58,707 bases of DNA from Halomonas sp. UBA3074 (GTDB lineage: Bacteria; Pseudomonadota; Gammaproteobacteria; Pseudomonadales; Halomonadaceae), in the NCBI RefSeq assembly GCF_002366715.1, contig NZ_DFBS01000002.1, positions 24,187-82,893 on the forward strand, written 5' to 3'. The notes under the pieces are model-generated. The model saw only the letters and a list, made by a program, of their open reading frames with translations, was not told where the DNA came from and searched no databases. Shown piece after piece: positions 25,767 through 34,731 of this stretch. Numbering within the stretch: position 1 is the stretch's first letter; the number at the start of each line of letters is the position of its first letter. Position numbers and translations under genes: made by a program.

Positions 25767-25920
25767 GGCAGTGGCTCGGCAGTGTCGTGATCGGGGAACA
25801 ACCGGGAGCCAAAGAGTTTATCAGAATGGAAAATTATTTTCTCATAAACGCTAAAAAGATCTTGTCACTTGTTTGTCTGAGATAAATTCCCAAAAACAAA
25901 GAAACAATGACTTAGCGCCA

Positions 25921-26298
25921 CTAATCGCCCGAATCCCCCGACCATTCCGCCTGCTCACTAGCCCAGCGTTCCAGCAGGGCACGCCCCACGCCTGAGGGCA
26001 GGCGACGGCCCTGTTCCCACTCCTGCCACGTCCGCTTGCTGACTCCCAGTTCATCGGCCAGGTCCGCCTGGCTGAGCTTGCGTAGGCGACGAATGGCAAT
26101 CACGTCACGCACCAGTCGCCGGGTAGGCTCCTTGCGTTCCAGCATGGCCAGACGATGCTCGCTGAGAGGATCGTGGAAGGGAGGTTCTGCAGGCTGGGAG
26201 GTGTAGGGCATGGTGTGAGGTGGAGGGTGGGCATGAGCCCCCAGCGACGTTGCCCAAGGGGATGTTGGGACTGTTGGAAACGTTGGCCTGTGCATCAT
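25921..26298 (-). CDS. HTH domain protein
   Basis: Start at ATG 26298 follows GGAGTCC and gives 125 residues; an upstream start at 26352 lacks a ribosome site. The C-terminal half has a clear Cro/CI-like helix-turn-helix: LRKLSQADLADELGVSKRTW followed by QEWEQGRR. The N-terminal half is Pro-rich and probably disordered. It lies between two YagK-type genes and could control their copy number or expression. Confidence 0.75.
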   Translation of the reverse strand: MMHRPTFPTVPTSPWATSLGAHAHPPPHTMPYTSQPAEPPFHDPLSEHRLAMLERKEPTRRLVRDVIAIRRLRKLSQADLADELGVSKRTWQEWEQGRRLPSGVGRALLERWASEQAEWSGDSGD

Positions 26299-26390
26299 GG
26301 CAGGACTCCTGTAAGGAGATTGAGAAATGAGAGTGATCCATCTTGTCAGCACGACAGGGTCCGCCCTTGACGGACCCCTTGCGCATACGA

Positions 26391-27080
26391 TTAGACACGA
26401 CTGGCGTCAAAGACATGCATACCCTGACCAATCGGCTTGCTGTATGCCTTGCACAGGTAGCTGGCCATGTACATCGCCTCGTCCATGCTGAACCAATCGT
26501 CGCGATGCAGGATGCCCGTCCAGTATTCTCCCGTAATCTTGTTCTTGCTGACGTTCACTAGCTGCTGGAAGCGTGGATCGTCATGGTCATAGCCCATCGC
26601 TTTCAACCAGGCACGCATCATGCGGTGGTAAAGGTTATCGCGTGAGTACATGTCGTACTCATCAGAAGCAAAGACCCCCAGGCTGTCAAAGGCGTTCTTG
26701 TTGAGCAGGATCATCAGGTGGTAGTGCGGTTTGATGCTGGTGTCTTGCTCCCGCGCCCAGATATAGCGGAGCTGAGTGGTGTACTTGGTCTTGGCGGTCT
26801 TCAGTTCGTAGCGTAGGAAGCGCAGGAAACGGGCGAGTACCTGGTTGTCGTCGTGCATGGGGAGACGAGGCATGACCTTGGGGAAGCGCAGCTCGATCCG
26901 AAAGGCAAAGGTGTTGTAGTTGATGTTCGTTGCCGTGTTGAGCATCAACAGAGAACTTTCCAGGTAGTTCTCAATCAAGGGGCCGTCCTCGACCTGCACG
27001 CTGTAGCCGTAGTAGGTATCGTCGTAGTACAGGCGCAGCTTGTCGTTTAAGAAATGACGCAGTGGTCGATGATCAAACAT
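26391..27080 (-). CDS. YagK/YfjJ (inovirus Gp2-like) protein, short
   Basis: Start at ATG 27080 follows GAGGTG and gives 229 residues. KPHYHLMILLNKNAF contains an HYH motif like the HUH of rolling-circle initiators, and WTGILHRDDWFSMDEAMYMA with SYLCKAYSKP matches the YagK/YfjJ (inovirus Gp2) family end. A conserved Tyr is present, as expected for a nicking enzyme (for example in MASYLCKAYSK). It is first in the minus-strand block, next to the 27081-27808 gap where an origin could be. I consider it the most likely Rep-type protein of the element. Confidence 0.75.
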   Translation of the reverse strand: MFDHRPLRHFLNDKLRLYYDDTYYGYSVQVEDGPLIENYLESSLLMLNTATNINYNTFAFRIELRFPKVMPRLPMHDDNQVLARFLRFLRYELKTAKTKYTTQLRYIWAREQDTSIKPHYHLMILLNKNAFDSLGVFASDEYDMYSRDNLYHRMMRAWLKAMGYDHDDPRFQQLVNVSKNKITGEYWTGILHRDDWFSMDEAMYMASYLCKAYSKPIGQGMHVFDASRV

Positions 27081-27808
27081 GGGGTTACACCTCGCGGATA
27101 GGTTGGATGAACAATCCGCAGCGGTGATCTTGTGGCGTATGGGAAGCCGACATGGCGATATTAAGAATCGCCTAGCAACCAAAAAGAACAACGTACTTGC
27201 CATCCGGCGTGTTGAAGACGCCTGATTGCCTAGGTTGCGTGTGTTGAGTAATGCATTGTCGAAGGAGTGGACGGTATGAGTCGTGGGCTATGGTGGCCGA
27301 CGTCTTGGAGGATAGTGAGTCCCTTGAATGGGCTATCACAAGTGAGCCCATCAGTGCTCATAAAGACCTTAAGACACCCTCGTTAAATTCCTATATTACT
27401 CCCCCGTCATAAACGCTTATCTGCTCTCCCGGTGACGTCTATGCGTTGCTTCCCAATTCCCAGCAAAACCCTATCAACGTCTCAAAAGACACGTTATTAG
27501 AAAATTCCGTTGGGCAACCCAAACAAGACACCGTGACGGGATGACGTCACGGCTCGCTGCATCCTATTCGGGAAGGGGGTAAACAATTACATCGTCCTGT
27601 CCGTTTTCCTCGGTAGTGGCCGTCGCAGGCCGTAAAACCCCACCTTTTGCCGTGGCTGACGTATGGCTGGGGAAGACGGGCCTTGATGGCCACGTTGTTC
27701 TGGTGGGGAAGTCGATTCAAAAAAATCTCAGCCACACACTACCTCCATGAAGCTGTCAGCGGATGCCATCGCTGATCTCCTTTTCATCGCTACTGGAGGA
27801 AAACCCTT
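27081..27808. other. divergent intergenic region with hairpins, possible origin
   Basis: No convincing gene lies here; a 62-codon minus-strand frame (27547-27735) has no family match. Two hairpins stand out: TTGGG CAA CCCAA (27510-27522), and CCGTGAC (27531-27537) with GTCACGG (27546-27552) around an 8-base loop. The region separates the minus-strand Rep-like block from the plus-strand recombination block, so it should hold promoters for both and could contain a nick site. Confidence 0.4.
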
Positions 27809-28141
27809 ATGTCGATGCAATGCCCGCGCTGCGGCTCGCATCACGTCACTGCGCGCCAGGTGGGGCGCAAGTTTGGTGCGGCGACCGGTTCCGGTTGCGG
27901 TACCGCTATCGGCGCTGCCGGAGCGTTATCAGGCGCCAAGGCCGGGGCACTTATTGGCCTTGCGGCCGGGCCGATGGTGATGACCGTGACCAGTCTGGCC
28001 GGGGCCGTCTTCGGCGGGCTAGTGGGCGGCACAACCTTCGGGGTGGCCGGTGCCAAGCTGGGCACCGAGCTTGATCAGAAAGTGCTGGATAACCTTGCCT
28101 GCGCTGACTGCCAACACACCTTTCGCCTGTCTATCGAGTAA
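27809..28141 (+). CDS. zinc-ribbon and glycine-zipper small protein
   Basis: Predicted 110 residues, started by an ATG after TGGAGGA. CPRCGS near the start and CADCQH near the end form a split Cys4 zinc-ribbon-like pair. Between them is a long Gly/Ala-rich hydrophobic stretch (about residues 25-80, GAAGALSGAKAGALIGLAAG..) resembling glycine-zipper membrane segments. Function unknown; such proteins occur on plasmids and integrative elements. First gene of the plus-strand block. Confidence 0.65.
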   Translation: MSMQCPRCGSHHVTARQVGRKFGAATGSGCGTAIGAAGALSGAKAGALIGLAAGPMVMTVTSLAGAVFGGLVGGTTFGVAGAKLGTELDQKVLDNLACADCQHTFRLSIE

Positions 28142-28212
28142 GCCTGTCACAACGGCGGTGTGAAGACCGCCATGATCCTTTTCCTTTCCAACATGACAGA
28201 TCACGACGACTC

Positions 28213-28249
28213 GCCCGCTGCCTTTGAGGAAGCGGGCCGTTATGCCGTG
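28213..28249 (+). promoter_or_regulatory. hairpin leader motif upstream of the YqaJ gene
   Basis: GCCCGCT pairs with AGCGGGC, directly followed by CGTTATGCCGTG. The same stem and 12-base tail occur before the DUF932 gene (30604-30639), and a more divergent form lies before 29569. The motif ends about 27 bp before the start codon. It could be a regulatory RNA or protein-binding leader shared by the block. Confidence 0.5.
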
Positions 28250-28275
28250 TTCGATAAAATTTCAGGAGCAACACC

Positions 28276-29400
28276 ATGTCTCAACACGTTCAACCCCAAA
28301 CCACCCACACCGCTTCACCACTGCCCACTAACGCCTCGATCACGTCGATCAGCGCAGCCATTGAACAACGCGGGGTGCCGTTACCCAAACGTGAGACGCG
28401 CAGTCAGCGTCCTACACCGCCCCAACGTCGCTACCGGGAGCAAGCGCGGCGCTTGGTCGATACCCGCGCCCTGGATCGTCAAGCGTGGCTCTCCATTCGC
28501 CAAAGCGGGATTGGCAGTAGTGACGCGGCGGCGGCTGTGGGGCTGCATCCGTATAAATCACAACTCGAACTCTGGATGGACAAGACCGGACGGCAGTTCG
28601 ATACCAAGGAACCCAGCCGAGACGAGCAGTTGACCAGCCCCTTGCATTGGGGCCAAGTCCTCGAACCCATTGTGGCGGATCACTACGCCCAGCACACCGG
28701 CTACCGGGTACAGCGGGTTAACGCCATCCTGCAACACGTCGAGCATCCCTGGATGTTGGCCAACCTGGATCGCGAGGTGGTGGGCAATGACGACGTGCAG
28801 ATACTGGAGTGTAAGACCGCCGGGATTTACGGGGCCAAGCTATGGAAAGAGGGCGTGCCCGAGTACGTCCAGTTACAGGTCATGCACCAGTTAGCGGTGA
28901 CCGGGCAACAGGCCGCTGACGTGGCCGTGCTGTTGGGTGGACATGAGCTACAGATCCATCGTATCGAACGCGACGAGGCGATGATCGAACAGTTAATCGC
29001 GTTGGAGCGGCACTTCTGGAACTACGTGGAGAGTGACACGCCACCGCCTGCCGATGGCAGTGACTCAGCCGATCAAGCCCTGCGAGCGCTGTTTCCCCAG
29101 GACGATGGCGAGACCATCGATTTGTGCCACGACGTAGGGCTAAGCCAAACCTTTGCCGATCTACAGCGGGTACGTCATACCCTGGACGATGCCAAGAAGG
29201 AAGAAGCCAAACTCAAACATAAACTCCAGCAGGCGATGGGCACCGCCACACTGGCGACCTTTCCCAGCGGTGTACTGAGCTGGAAGCAGAGCAAGCCGAT
29301 CAACCGTTTGGATACCAAGACGCTGCAAAAGGAACACCCGGCCTTGTGCGCCGCCTACCTGCACGCCCATCCCGGTACCCGGCGGTTGGTGGTGCGTTAG
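28276..29400 (+). CDS. YqaJ-family viral-type recombination exonuclease
   Basis: Predicted 374-residue nuclease related to lambda Exo (PD-(D/E)XK fold), which resects DNA for single-strand annealing. Motifs: WLSIRQSGIGSSDAAAAVG near residue 75, the GQVLEPIVADHY segment, and LANLDREVVG..VQILECKTA with the Asp and E-x-K active site near 165-180. A C-terminal coiled coil (about 290-325) follows. AGGAGC precedes the ATG. It works with the next genes in a plasmid/ICE-type recombination block; the annealing partner is not clear. Confidence 0.85.
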   Translation: MSQHVQPQTTHTASPLPTNASITSISAAIEQRGVPLPKRETRSQRPTPPQRRYREQARRLVDTRALDRQAWLSIRQSGIGSSDAAAAVGLHPYKSQLELWMDKTGRQFDTKEPSRDEQLTSPLHWGQVLEPIVADHYAQHTGYRVQRVNAILQHVEHPWMLANLDREVVGNDDVQILECKTAGIYGAKLWKEGVPEYVQLQVMHQLAVTGQQAADVAVLLGGHELQIHRIERDEAMIEQLIALERHFWNYVESDTPPPADGSDSADQALRALFPQDDGETIDLCHDVGLSQTFADLQRVRHTLDDAKKEEAKLKHKLQQAMGTATLATFPSGVLSWKQSKPINRLDTKTLQKEHPALCAAYLHAHPGTRRLVVR

Positions 29401-29480
29401 TCGCAGTCATCGCGCCACACAGCGCCGCTGTGCGCGGTTGCCGTACCAACCCACACCTAAGTTGCCTTATTCAAACAAAC

Positions 29481-29525
29481 GCCTCAGCGCGGCTCTCCGG
29501 CCGCCTGGGGCGTTGTGCGTTATGG
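29481..29525 (+). promoter_or_regulatory. divergent hairpin leader upstream of 29569
   Basis: GCCTCAG with CTGGGGC and an inner GCGGC..GGCCGC stem, followed by CGTTGTGCGTTATGG. The tail resembles CGTTATGCCGTG of the two better copies at 28213 and 30604. Confidence 0.35.
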
Positions 29526-29568
29526 GGCAGCGATCCTAATTCACCCTTGATGTCGTCAGGAGGTTCCC

Positions 29569-30549
29569 ATGCTCAAAGGCTTAGCCATTACCCCGCCCAT
29601 TCTGGGGCGGATCACCATCGGCAAACTGGTTGAGAACAACGGCAAACGTCTGCCGCAAAAAGACGACCAATTTACGATCACCTCTCAGCTCCAGACCAAG
29701 GAGGGCTGGATACGCCACCCGCTCGATGAGCAGCTGCGAAGCGCCCAGGAGGGCAAGCTCAGGACGATTCCCATCCGGCTCCTGTTCAGTGACCCCGACC
29801 TCAATCTACGCGCCGAGTACGCGCTGTTCGACCGACAAACGGCCAGACCGCTGTGCGTCGGCGACGGCGAGCAGTGCAAGCGGCGTACCCAGGAGGGCAT
29901 GGTCACGCTGGACTGTCCTTCTCCCGATGGCTGTCCCTTGGCCCAGGGCGGCGCCTGCAAGCCCTACGGGCGGCTGAACGTGTTGATTGGCGATGATGAC
30001 CCGTTGGGCAGTTTTATCTTCCGCACCACCGGCTTCAACTCGATTCGCACCCTGGCCGCACGGCTCGCTTACTTCAAAGCGATCTCGGGTAACCGGCTGG
30101 CCTGTATGCCATTGGAACTACGGCTACGGGGTAAATCCACCCGCCAGAGCCGGGGCACGGCGATCTTCTACGTCGATATCACTTTGCGCGAGGGCTGGAC
30201 GCTGGAAGCGACCCTGGCCGAGGCGAGGCGTCTGGATGAGTTTCACCAATCGACCGGGTTTGATCAGAAAGCCTTGGATCGTGCCGCTAAGGCAGGCTTT
30301 GCCAACGGCGCCTTTGAAGACAGTGCCGAAGAATCTGCGGAGGTGGTCGAGGAGTTCTACCCCGAGGCACCCGAAACGCCACCGGGCAAGCAGGACGCCA
30401 ATGCCCCGGTCACGTTAGCGGACAAGCTGCAGGCTAAAAGCCAGCAGCCACTTGGTAAAGACGAGGTGAAGGCACCCACCGGAGAAGCTGACGCCCCGCA
30501 AAGCAGTGAAACTCAACAGCCCCCACCACGTCAGGCCAAACGCGCCTAA
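29569..30549 (+). CDS. phage/ICE protein of the 'hydrolase or metal-binding' / RDF-like family
   Basis: Predicted 326 residues, start after AGGAGG. The opening LKGLAITPPILGRITIGKLV and the Cys-rich stretch CVGDGEQCKRR..LDCPSPDGCPLAQGGACKPYG (about 100-145) match a family found in integrative elements beside YqaJ, DUF932 and RadC. It is usually annotated as hydrolase or metal-binding protein and resembles Gp3-like recombination directionality factors. The cysteines suggest a metal site. The last 80 residues are acidic, Pro-rich and probably disordered, a shape also seen in single-strand DNA-binding proteins. It could be an annealing partner of the exonuclease or an excision factor. Confidence 0.6.
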   Translation: MLKGLAITPPILGRITIGKLVENNGKRLPQKDDQFTITSQLQTKEGWIRHPLDEQLRSAQEGKLRTIPIRLLFSDPDLNLRAEYALFDRQTARPLCVGDGEQCKRRTQEGMVTLDCPSPDGCPLAQGGACKPYGRLNVLIGDDDPLGSFIFRTTGFNSIRTLAARLAYFKAISGNRLACMPLELRLRGKSTRQSRGTAIFYVDITLREGWTLEATLAEARRLDEFHQSTGFDQKALDRAAKAGFANGAFEDSAEESAEVVEEFYPEAPETPPGKQDANAPVTLADKLQAKSQQPLGKDEVKAPTGEADAPQSSETQQPPPRQAKRA

Positions 30550-30603
30550 GCACTTGTCTCCGTTTCACCTTTACCTAACCAACCCTGCCACTGCCTTAAC
30601 GCT

Positions 30604-30639
30604 GCCCGCTGCCTGTTTGGCGCGGGCCGTTATGCCGTG
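30604..30639 (+). promoter_or_regulatory. hairpin leader motif upstream of the DUF932 gene
   Basis: GCCCGC (30604-30609) pairs with GCGGGC (30622-30627), directly followed by CGTTATGCCGTG, identical in the tail to the motif before the YqaJ gene. The loop differs (TGCCTGTTTGGC against TGCCTTTGAGGA), so the stem and tail are the conserved parts. Confidence 0.5.
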
Positions 30640-30689
30640 GTTGCACGGTAAGCAATGCCTTACTCACCGAATAATGAAGGAGATTTTCC

Positions 30690-31499
30690 ATGCGTATTCT
30701 CACTCACGACCAACTCCACCGTACTGCCCCCGCCATTTTTGCTAGCCAACCCGACGAAGCGGTATCTGATCGCTACGGCTTTGTGCCCACCATCAACGTG
30801 GTCGATGCCCTACAGGCCGAGGGCTGGTACCCGGTACGCGCCCAACAGACCAACGTTCGCCAAGCTGAACGCCAGAGCGTAGCCCGGCACATGATCCGCT
30901 TCCGGCAAGACCCCGACCGTCAAATGACCGTGGGCGATAGCGTCACCGAACTGGTGCTCACCAACAGCCACGACCGCACGGCGGCCTTTCAGCTCGATCT
31001 GGGGCTGTTTCGGCTGGTGTGCCTCAACGGCATGGTCACGCCGGTCGGGGACGTGGGCGGTATTCGCGTGCGTCACGGCAAGCAGATCGTTGACGAGATC
31101 CTGGAAGGCTCGATTCAACTCAGCCACCAAGTCCCCCGCATTGCCGAGGGGGTGGAGGCGTTTCAATCCACGTTAATCAGCCGGGGTGAAGCCCAGTTGT
31201 TTGCCGAAGCGGCCCTGTCGCTGCGCTATGGCGACGACTGGCAGCAGGCTAGCCCTATCCAACCGAGCAATGTACTCGAAGCCCGCCGCAGTGAAGATGC
31301 CAACGGCTCGCTGTGGAGCGTGTTTAACCGTACCCAGGAAAACCTCTTCAAGGGCGGCTTACGTGGTCGCTCTCAATCCGGTCGGGCCACCCGTACCCGA
31401 GCGATTAACAGCGTGACCGAAGACGTGCGCTTAAATCGCGCGTTATGGAAGCTCACCGAGCGCTTTGCGGAGCTGAAAGGTGCTGATTTAGCAGCATAA
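30690..31499 (+). CDS. DUF932 family protein
   Basis: Predicted 269-residue cytosolic protein with the DUF932 (PF06067) pattern: VSDRYGFVPTINVVDALQAEGWYP near residue 30, RQAERQSVARHMIRFRQ, the DLGLFRLVCLNGMV segment near 110 and WSVFNRTQENLFKGGL near 215. The family is common on plasmids, ICEs and phages next to YqaJ, RadC and recombination genes; its function is unknown. Start ATG follows AAGGAG. The hairpin motif at 30604 lies in its leader. Confidence 0.85.
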   Translation: MRILTHDQLHRTAPAIFASQPDEAVSDRYGFVPTINVVDALQAEGWYPVRAQQTNVRQAERQSVARHMIRFRQDPDRQMTVGDSVTELVLTNSHDRTAAFQLDLGLFRLVCLNGMVTPVGDVGGIRVRHGKQIVDEILEGSIQLSHQVPRIAEGVEAFQSTLISRGEAQLFAEAALSLRYGDDWQQASPIQPSNVLEARRSEDANGSLWSVFNRTQENLFKGGLRGRSQSGRATRTRAINSVTEDVRLNRALWKLTERFAELKGADLAA

Positions 31500-31554
31500 A
31501 TCGCCGGATATTTTTCTACGGATTTTTCTACAGAAACGCCCCCCAGGAGACACC

Positions 31555-32079
31555 ATGAACGCACCGCTTAACGCCTCGCTACTCACTAACCCCCAACTGA
31601 TCGCCGGGGAAACCCCCGGCACCTATCGCGTCAATGGCGACGTGACCGACGCCCAGCTGTTACACCTGGCCAAGATGATCGCCCAAAAGCGGCTCAGCAA
31701 AGGCAATAAACTCGGCAGCCCCGATGAAGTCCATCGCTGCCTGCAAACCCTGCTGCTCGACTACCCTTTTGAGGTATTTGGTACGTTGCTATTAGACACC
31801 CAGCACCGGCTGATCGCCTTTGATGAGCTATTCCGGGGCACGATTGATTCCGCGAGTGTCTACCCCCGCGAGGTCATCAAGCACGCCATTGAGCACAACG
31901 CGGCCGCTGTGATTCTGGTGCATAACCACCCCAGTGGTGATCCTGAACCCAGCGATGCCGACCGGCGCATTACCCAGCGGCTTCAGGAAGCGCTGGGCTT
32001 GGTGGATATTCGGGTGCTGGATCATGTCGTGGTGGGCCATGAAGGCTACACGTCGTTTGCCGAACGGGGGTGGCTGTAA
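31555..32079 (+). CDS. radC: RadC-like JAB-domain protein
   Basis: Predicted 174-residue protein with a JAMM/MPN+ metalloprotease-like domain. The metal site is visible as VILVHNHPSGDPEPSDADRR near residue 120, with the upstream Glu in REVIKHAIEHNA. It lacks the N-terminal HhH region of chromosomal RadC (about 222 residues) and so matches the shorter version typical of plasmids and ICEs. The role of mobile RadC is not settled. CAGGAGA precedes the ATG. Confidence 0.9.
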   Translation: MNAPLNASLLTNPQLIAGETPGTYRVNGDVTDAQLLHLAKMIAQKRLSKGNKLGSPDEVHRCLQTLLLDYPFEVFGTLLLDTQHRLIAFDELFRGTIDSASVYPREVIKHAIEHNAAAVILVHNHPSGDPEPSDADRRITQRLQEALGLVDIRVLDHVVVGHEGYTSFAERGWL

Positions 32080-32276
32080 GGTCACTCTGACCACATACCG
32101 TCGATGCTGCCTGCCTCCCTCCCTGTCTCACGCCTGCCCTGACCGGCAGCGTGGGGCGGGGCTGTCTAGGTGGGTTTTCTTTTTTTACGCAGCCGATAGA
32201 TAGAATGAGAGAAAAGCGGTTGAGCATTGGACGCGGCGTGTTGTGGTAAAATAATGACATTGAGACAGGAGTCAGC

Positions 32277-33233
32277 ATGAGCGATCAAGACGATAGTCGA
32301 CGCGCCGATCACGACAGCCCGTGGAAGATGGCGTTGGAATCCTATTTTGAAGAGTTTCTGGATTTACTGTTCCCGGCGATCAATGAGCAGGTGGACTGGT
32401 CAAAGGGCTACAGCTTTCTGGATACAGAGCTTCAGCAGATTACACCTGATGCTGATAGTGGAAGACGCCACGCTGATAAGCTGATCAAGGTCTACGCCAA
32501 AGATGGCAGTGAGACTTGGGTGCTGATCCATGTCGAGGTGCAGGGTGAGCCAGAGGAAGACTTTGCCAAACGAATGTTTACCTATCAGTACCGGCTGCGG
32601 GATCGCTACAACATGGATGTGGTCAGCCTGGCGGTATTGGCAGATACTCGTAAGAACTTCCGGCCCACCACGTTTCACTATGGGCGCTGGGGATGCGAGC
32701 TGACGTTTACCTTCCCCATGGCTAAACTGATTGATTGGGAAGATCATTGGTCACAGCTGGAAGCCAGCAATAATGTCTTCGCTCTGGTGGTCATGGCCCA
32801 GATTAAGGCTAAGCGAGTGAAAGACGGTGCCACACGCAAGGATGTCAAAGTAGCGCTGATCAGGCTGTTGTATGAGCGGGGCTACAACCGCGACCAGGTC
32901 GTACAGCTATTTATCATCATCGACTGGATGCTCCAGCTGCCGAGCGCCCTGGAAAACGAATTTGTACAGGCGGTTCATGCCATACAGGAGGAGAAGCACA
33001 TGCCTTACGTGAATACGATTGAGCGCCTAGCTATTGAGAAAGGCGAGAAGCTAGGTATCGAGAAAGGGCGCCAGGAAACCTTGCAGGAGGCTGAGCATCG
33101 TGTTTTGGAAAGCAAGCGCAATGCGGCACGCAAATTGATCGCTCGTACCGAAATGAATGATCAGTTGATTGCAGAAATCGAAGAACTACCGGTTGAAGAA
33201 GTCGAAAAGCTCCGTGCCGAGACGCAGCACTGA
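32277..33233 (+). CDS. Rpn family recombination-promoting nuclease
   Basis: Predicted 318 residues. The N-terminal PD-(D/E)XK domain (about 20-230) shows WSKGYSFLDTELQQITPD, ADKLIKVYAKDGSE, and the catalytic IHVEVQGE with FAKRMFTYQYRLRDRY, as in RpnA-E/YhgA-like proteins. The tail (about 245-310) has charged repeats (IEKGEKLGIEKGRQE) and coiled coil typical of the family. Rpn proteins are DNA endonucleases that promote RecA-independent recombination. Its leader has a -10-like TAAAAT near 32247, so it may be transcribed alone. Confidence 0.88.
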   Translation: MSDQDDSRRADHDSPWKMALESYFEEFLDLLFPAINEQVDWSKGYSFLDTELQQITPDADSGRRHADKLIKVYAKDGSETWVLIHVEVQGEPEEDFAKRMFTYQYRLRDRYNMDVVSLAVLADTRKNFRPTTFHYGRWGCELTFTFPMAKLIDWEDHWSQLEASNNVFALVVMAQIKAKRVKDGATRKDVKVALIRLLYERGYNRDQVVQLFIIIDWMLQLPSALENEFVQAVHAIQEEKHMPYVNTIERLAIEKGEKLGIEKGRQETLQEAEHRVLESKRNAARKLIARTEMNDQLIAEIEELPVEEVEKLRAETQH

Positions 33234-33271
33234 TCCCACCTTCTCCAGTAACCCGCCTGACGCACAAAAAA

Positions 33272-33296
33272 GGGCAGCCACCAACCGGGGCTGCCC
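33272..33296. terminator. bidirectional terminator between rpn and int
   Basis: GGGCAGCC and GGCTGCCC form an 8-bp stem around ACCAACCGG, with A6 on the left, which reads as a T-run on the minus strand. It sits between convergent genes. Confidence 0.8.
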
Positions 33297-33327
33297 TTAT
33301 CGTCTCTGCCTATTTTTTGTTGCCTTT

Positions 33328-34623
33328 CTAACCAGCGCCATTCCCTGATGCGCTGCTATCCCCGGTAAGTCCCTCCGATGGTGCCAGGGACGGCGGACTG
33401 TGGCTGATTAACGCCGGTCGGGGTGGTCGTGCAGATCGACCCTCAATTACTTTAGCTAATGGCAGCGAAGCCAGTATTGGCACGCTGTTCATTGCCGTGC
33501 TGGCCGCTTCCAGCAGTGTTTCCTGACTCAAGTGCGCATAGCGCTGCGTGGTGCGGATCTGGGTGTGGCCCAAGATCTTTTGCACCTCATAGATCGACCG
33601 ACCCCCGTTGACCAGGAAGCTGGCAAAGCTGTGGCGCAAATCGTGAATGCGCAGGTCCGCGAGTCCCGCCCGCTTTCTCACGGTGTCCCAGGCGTAGTGA
33701 ATGCTTGTATATGGCTCTTTTGTCTGCGGATTGGCGAAGGAGTACGGGCAACCCTCAATGCGCGGCATGTTCTCGATCAGCTGGATCGCTGAATCGGACA
33801 ATGGCACGTAGCGGGTCTTACCGCTCTTGTTGAACTCAATCGTCCACACCCGCGCCTGAGTATCGAAGTCCTTCCACTGGGCGTTCAGTACTTCGCTCAA
33901 TCGGGCGCCGGTCAGTAGCAGCATGGTCACAATCGCCCTTAACTGGGGCGCTTTCGTGGTTTCCAATGCCTCAAACAGCTGTTTAGCCTCTTCCTCGGTC
34001 AGATAACGCTCTCGCTTGTTGTTTTCCTTATAACGACGCACGTTCTTGAGCGGATTTGCGGTCAATCCTGTCTCCCACCGGATCGCCAGATGAAACACCG
34101 TGTTAAGCATGTCGTATACGCGGTTGGTGCTCGCAGGTTTGTGGGTTAAACGGTGATCGGCGAACAGCTTGATCGCCCGTTGTTGGGTTATCTCATCCAG
34201 GTGCAGATGACCCCAGTTAGGTAGCACATGGGCGCGCAACAGTATCTGATCAGTCTCCCAGGAGCGTTTATGACTACGAATGTAGGGCATGTAGGTCTCA
34301 TTAATGAACACTAATAGCGTCGGGATCGCTTTCATCGCCGCCTTGCGGTCAAAGGGATCGTTTCCTTTCGCAATGTCACTTAAGTGACCTCGAGCAAGCT
34401 CTCTGGCCTCCGCTAGCGACAGCACTGAGGCCAAGGCCAGCTTTTTCTCCCTCATACGCCCATGATCGGTGGCATAGCGTAGATACCAGGTCTTTTGACC
34501 TGAATAGAGCACCTTTAGCAGCAGTCCTGTGACTTTCAGATCGAAATAGTCGACCTTTTTCTTGCCCTTTGGGCACAGGTTGCTACGATCCACAAAGACT
34601 TGGGTTAGGTTCTGCGACGGCAT
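33328..34623 (-). CDS. int: tyrosine site-specific integrase
   Basis: Predicted 431 residues. An N-terminal arm-binding DUF4102-like region (about 20-90: VDYFDLKVTGLLLKVLYSGQ..) is followed by a SAM-like core-binding region (about 110-200) and the catalytic domain with Arg in LLTGARLSEVLNAQW, the HDLRHSFAS box, LGHTQIRTTQRYAH with the second His and the nucleophilic Tyr. All catalytic residues are present. The last 50 residues are Pro/Ser-rich. The gene reads inward from the right side of the element, the usual arrangement with an att site beyond its 5' end; the candidate site at 35206 is about 580 bp away. Confidence 0.93.
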   Translation of the reverse strand: MPSQNLTQVFVDRSNLCPKGKKKVDYFDLKVTGLLLKVLYSGQKTWYLRYATDHGRMREKKLALASVLSLAEARELARGHLSDIAKGNDPFDRKAAMKAIPTLLVFINETYMPYIRSHKRSWETDQILLRAHVLPNWGHLHLDEITQQRAIKLFADHRLTHKPASTNRVYDMLNTVFHLAIRWETGLTANPLKNVRRYKENNKRERYLTEEEAKQLFEALETTKAPQLRAIVTMLLLTGARLSEVLNAQWKDFDTQARVWTIEFNKSGKTRYVPLSDSAIQLIENMPRIEGCPYSFANPQTKEPYTSIHYAWDTVRKRAGLADLRIHDLRHSFASFLVNGGRSIYEVQKILGHTQIRTTQRYAHLSQETLLEAASTAMNSVPILASLPLAKVIEGRSARPPRPALISHSPPSLAPSEGLTGDSSASGNGAG

Positions 34624-34731
34624 GAGCGGTTCCTCTCTATTTGGCTAAATATCGTACTAATGATGCGTATACGCTATCAGTGATAGCGAATACGTACTTT
34701 ATAGCTTCAGAACCGTGAGGTGTAAACCCTA

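Noticed and set aside
27547..27735. Minus-strand ORF of 62 codons in the divergent gap of the element
   Set aside because: No recognisable domain, and it overlaps hairpin-rich DNA; not supported as a gene.
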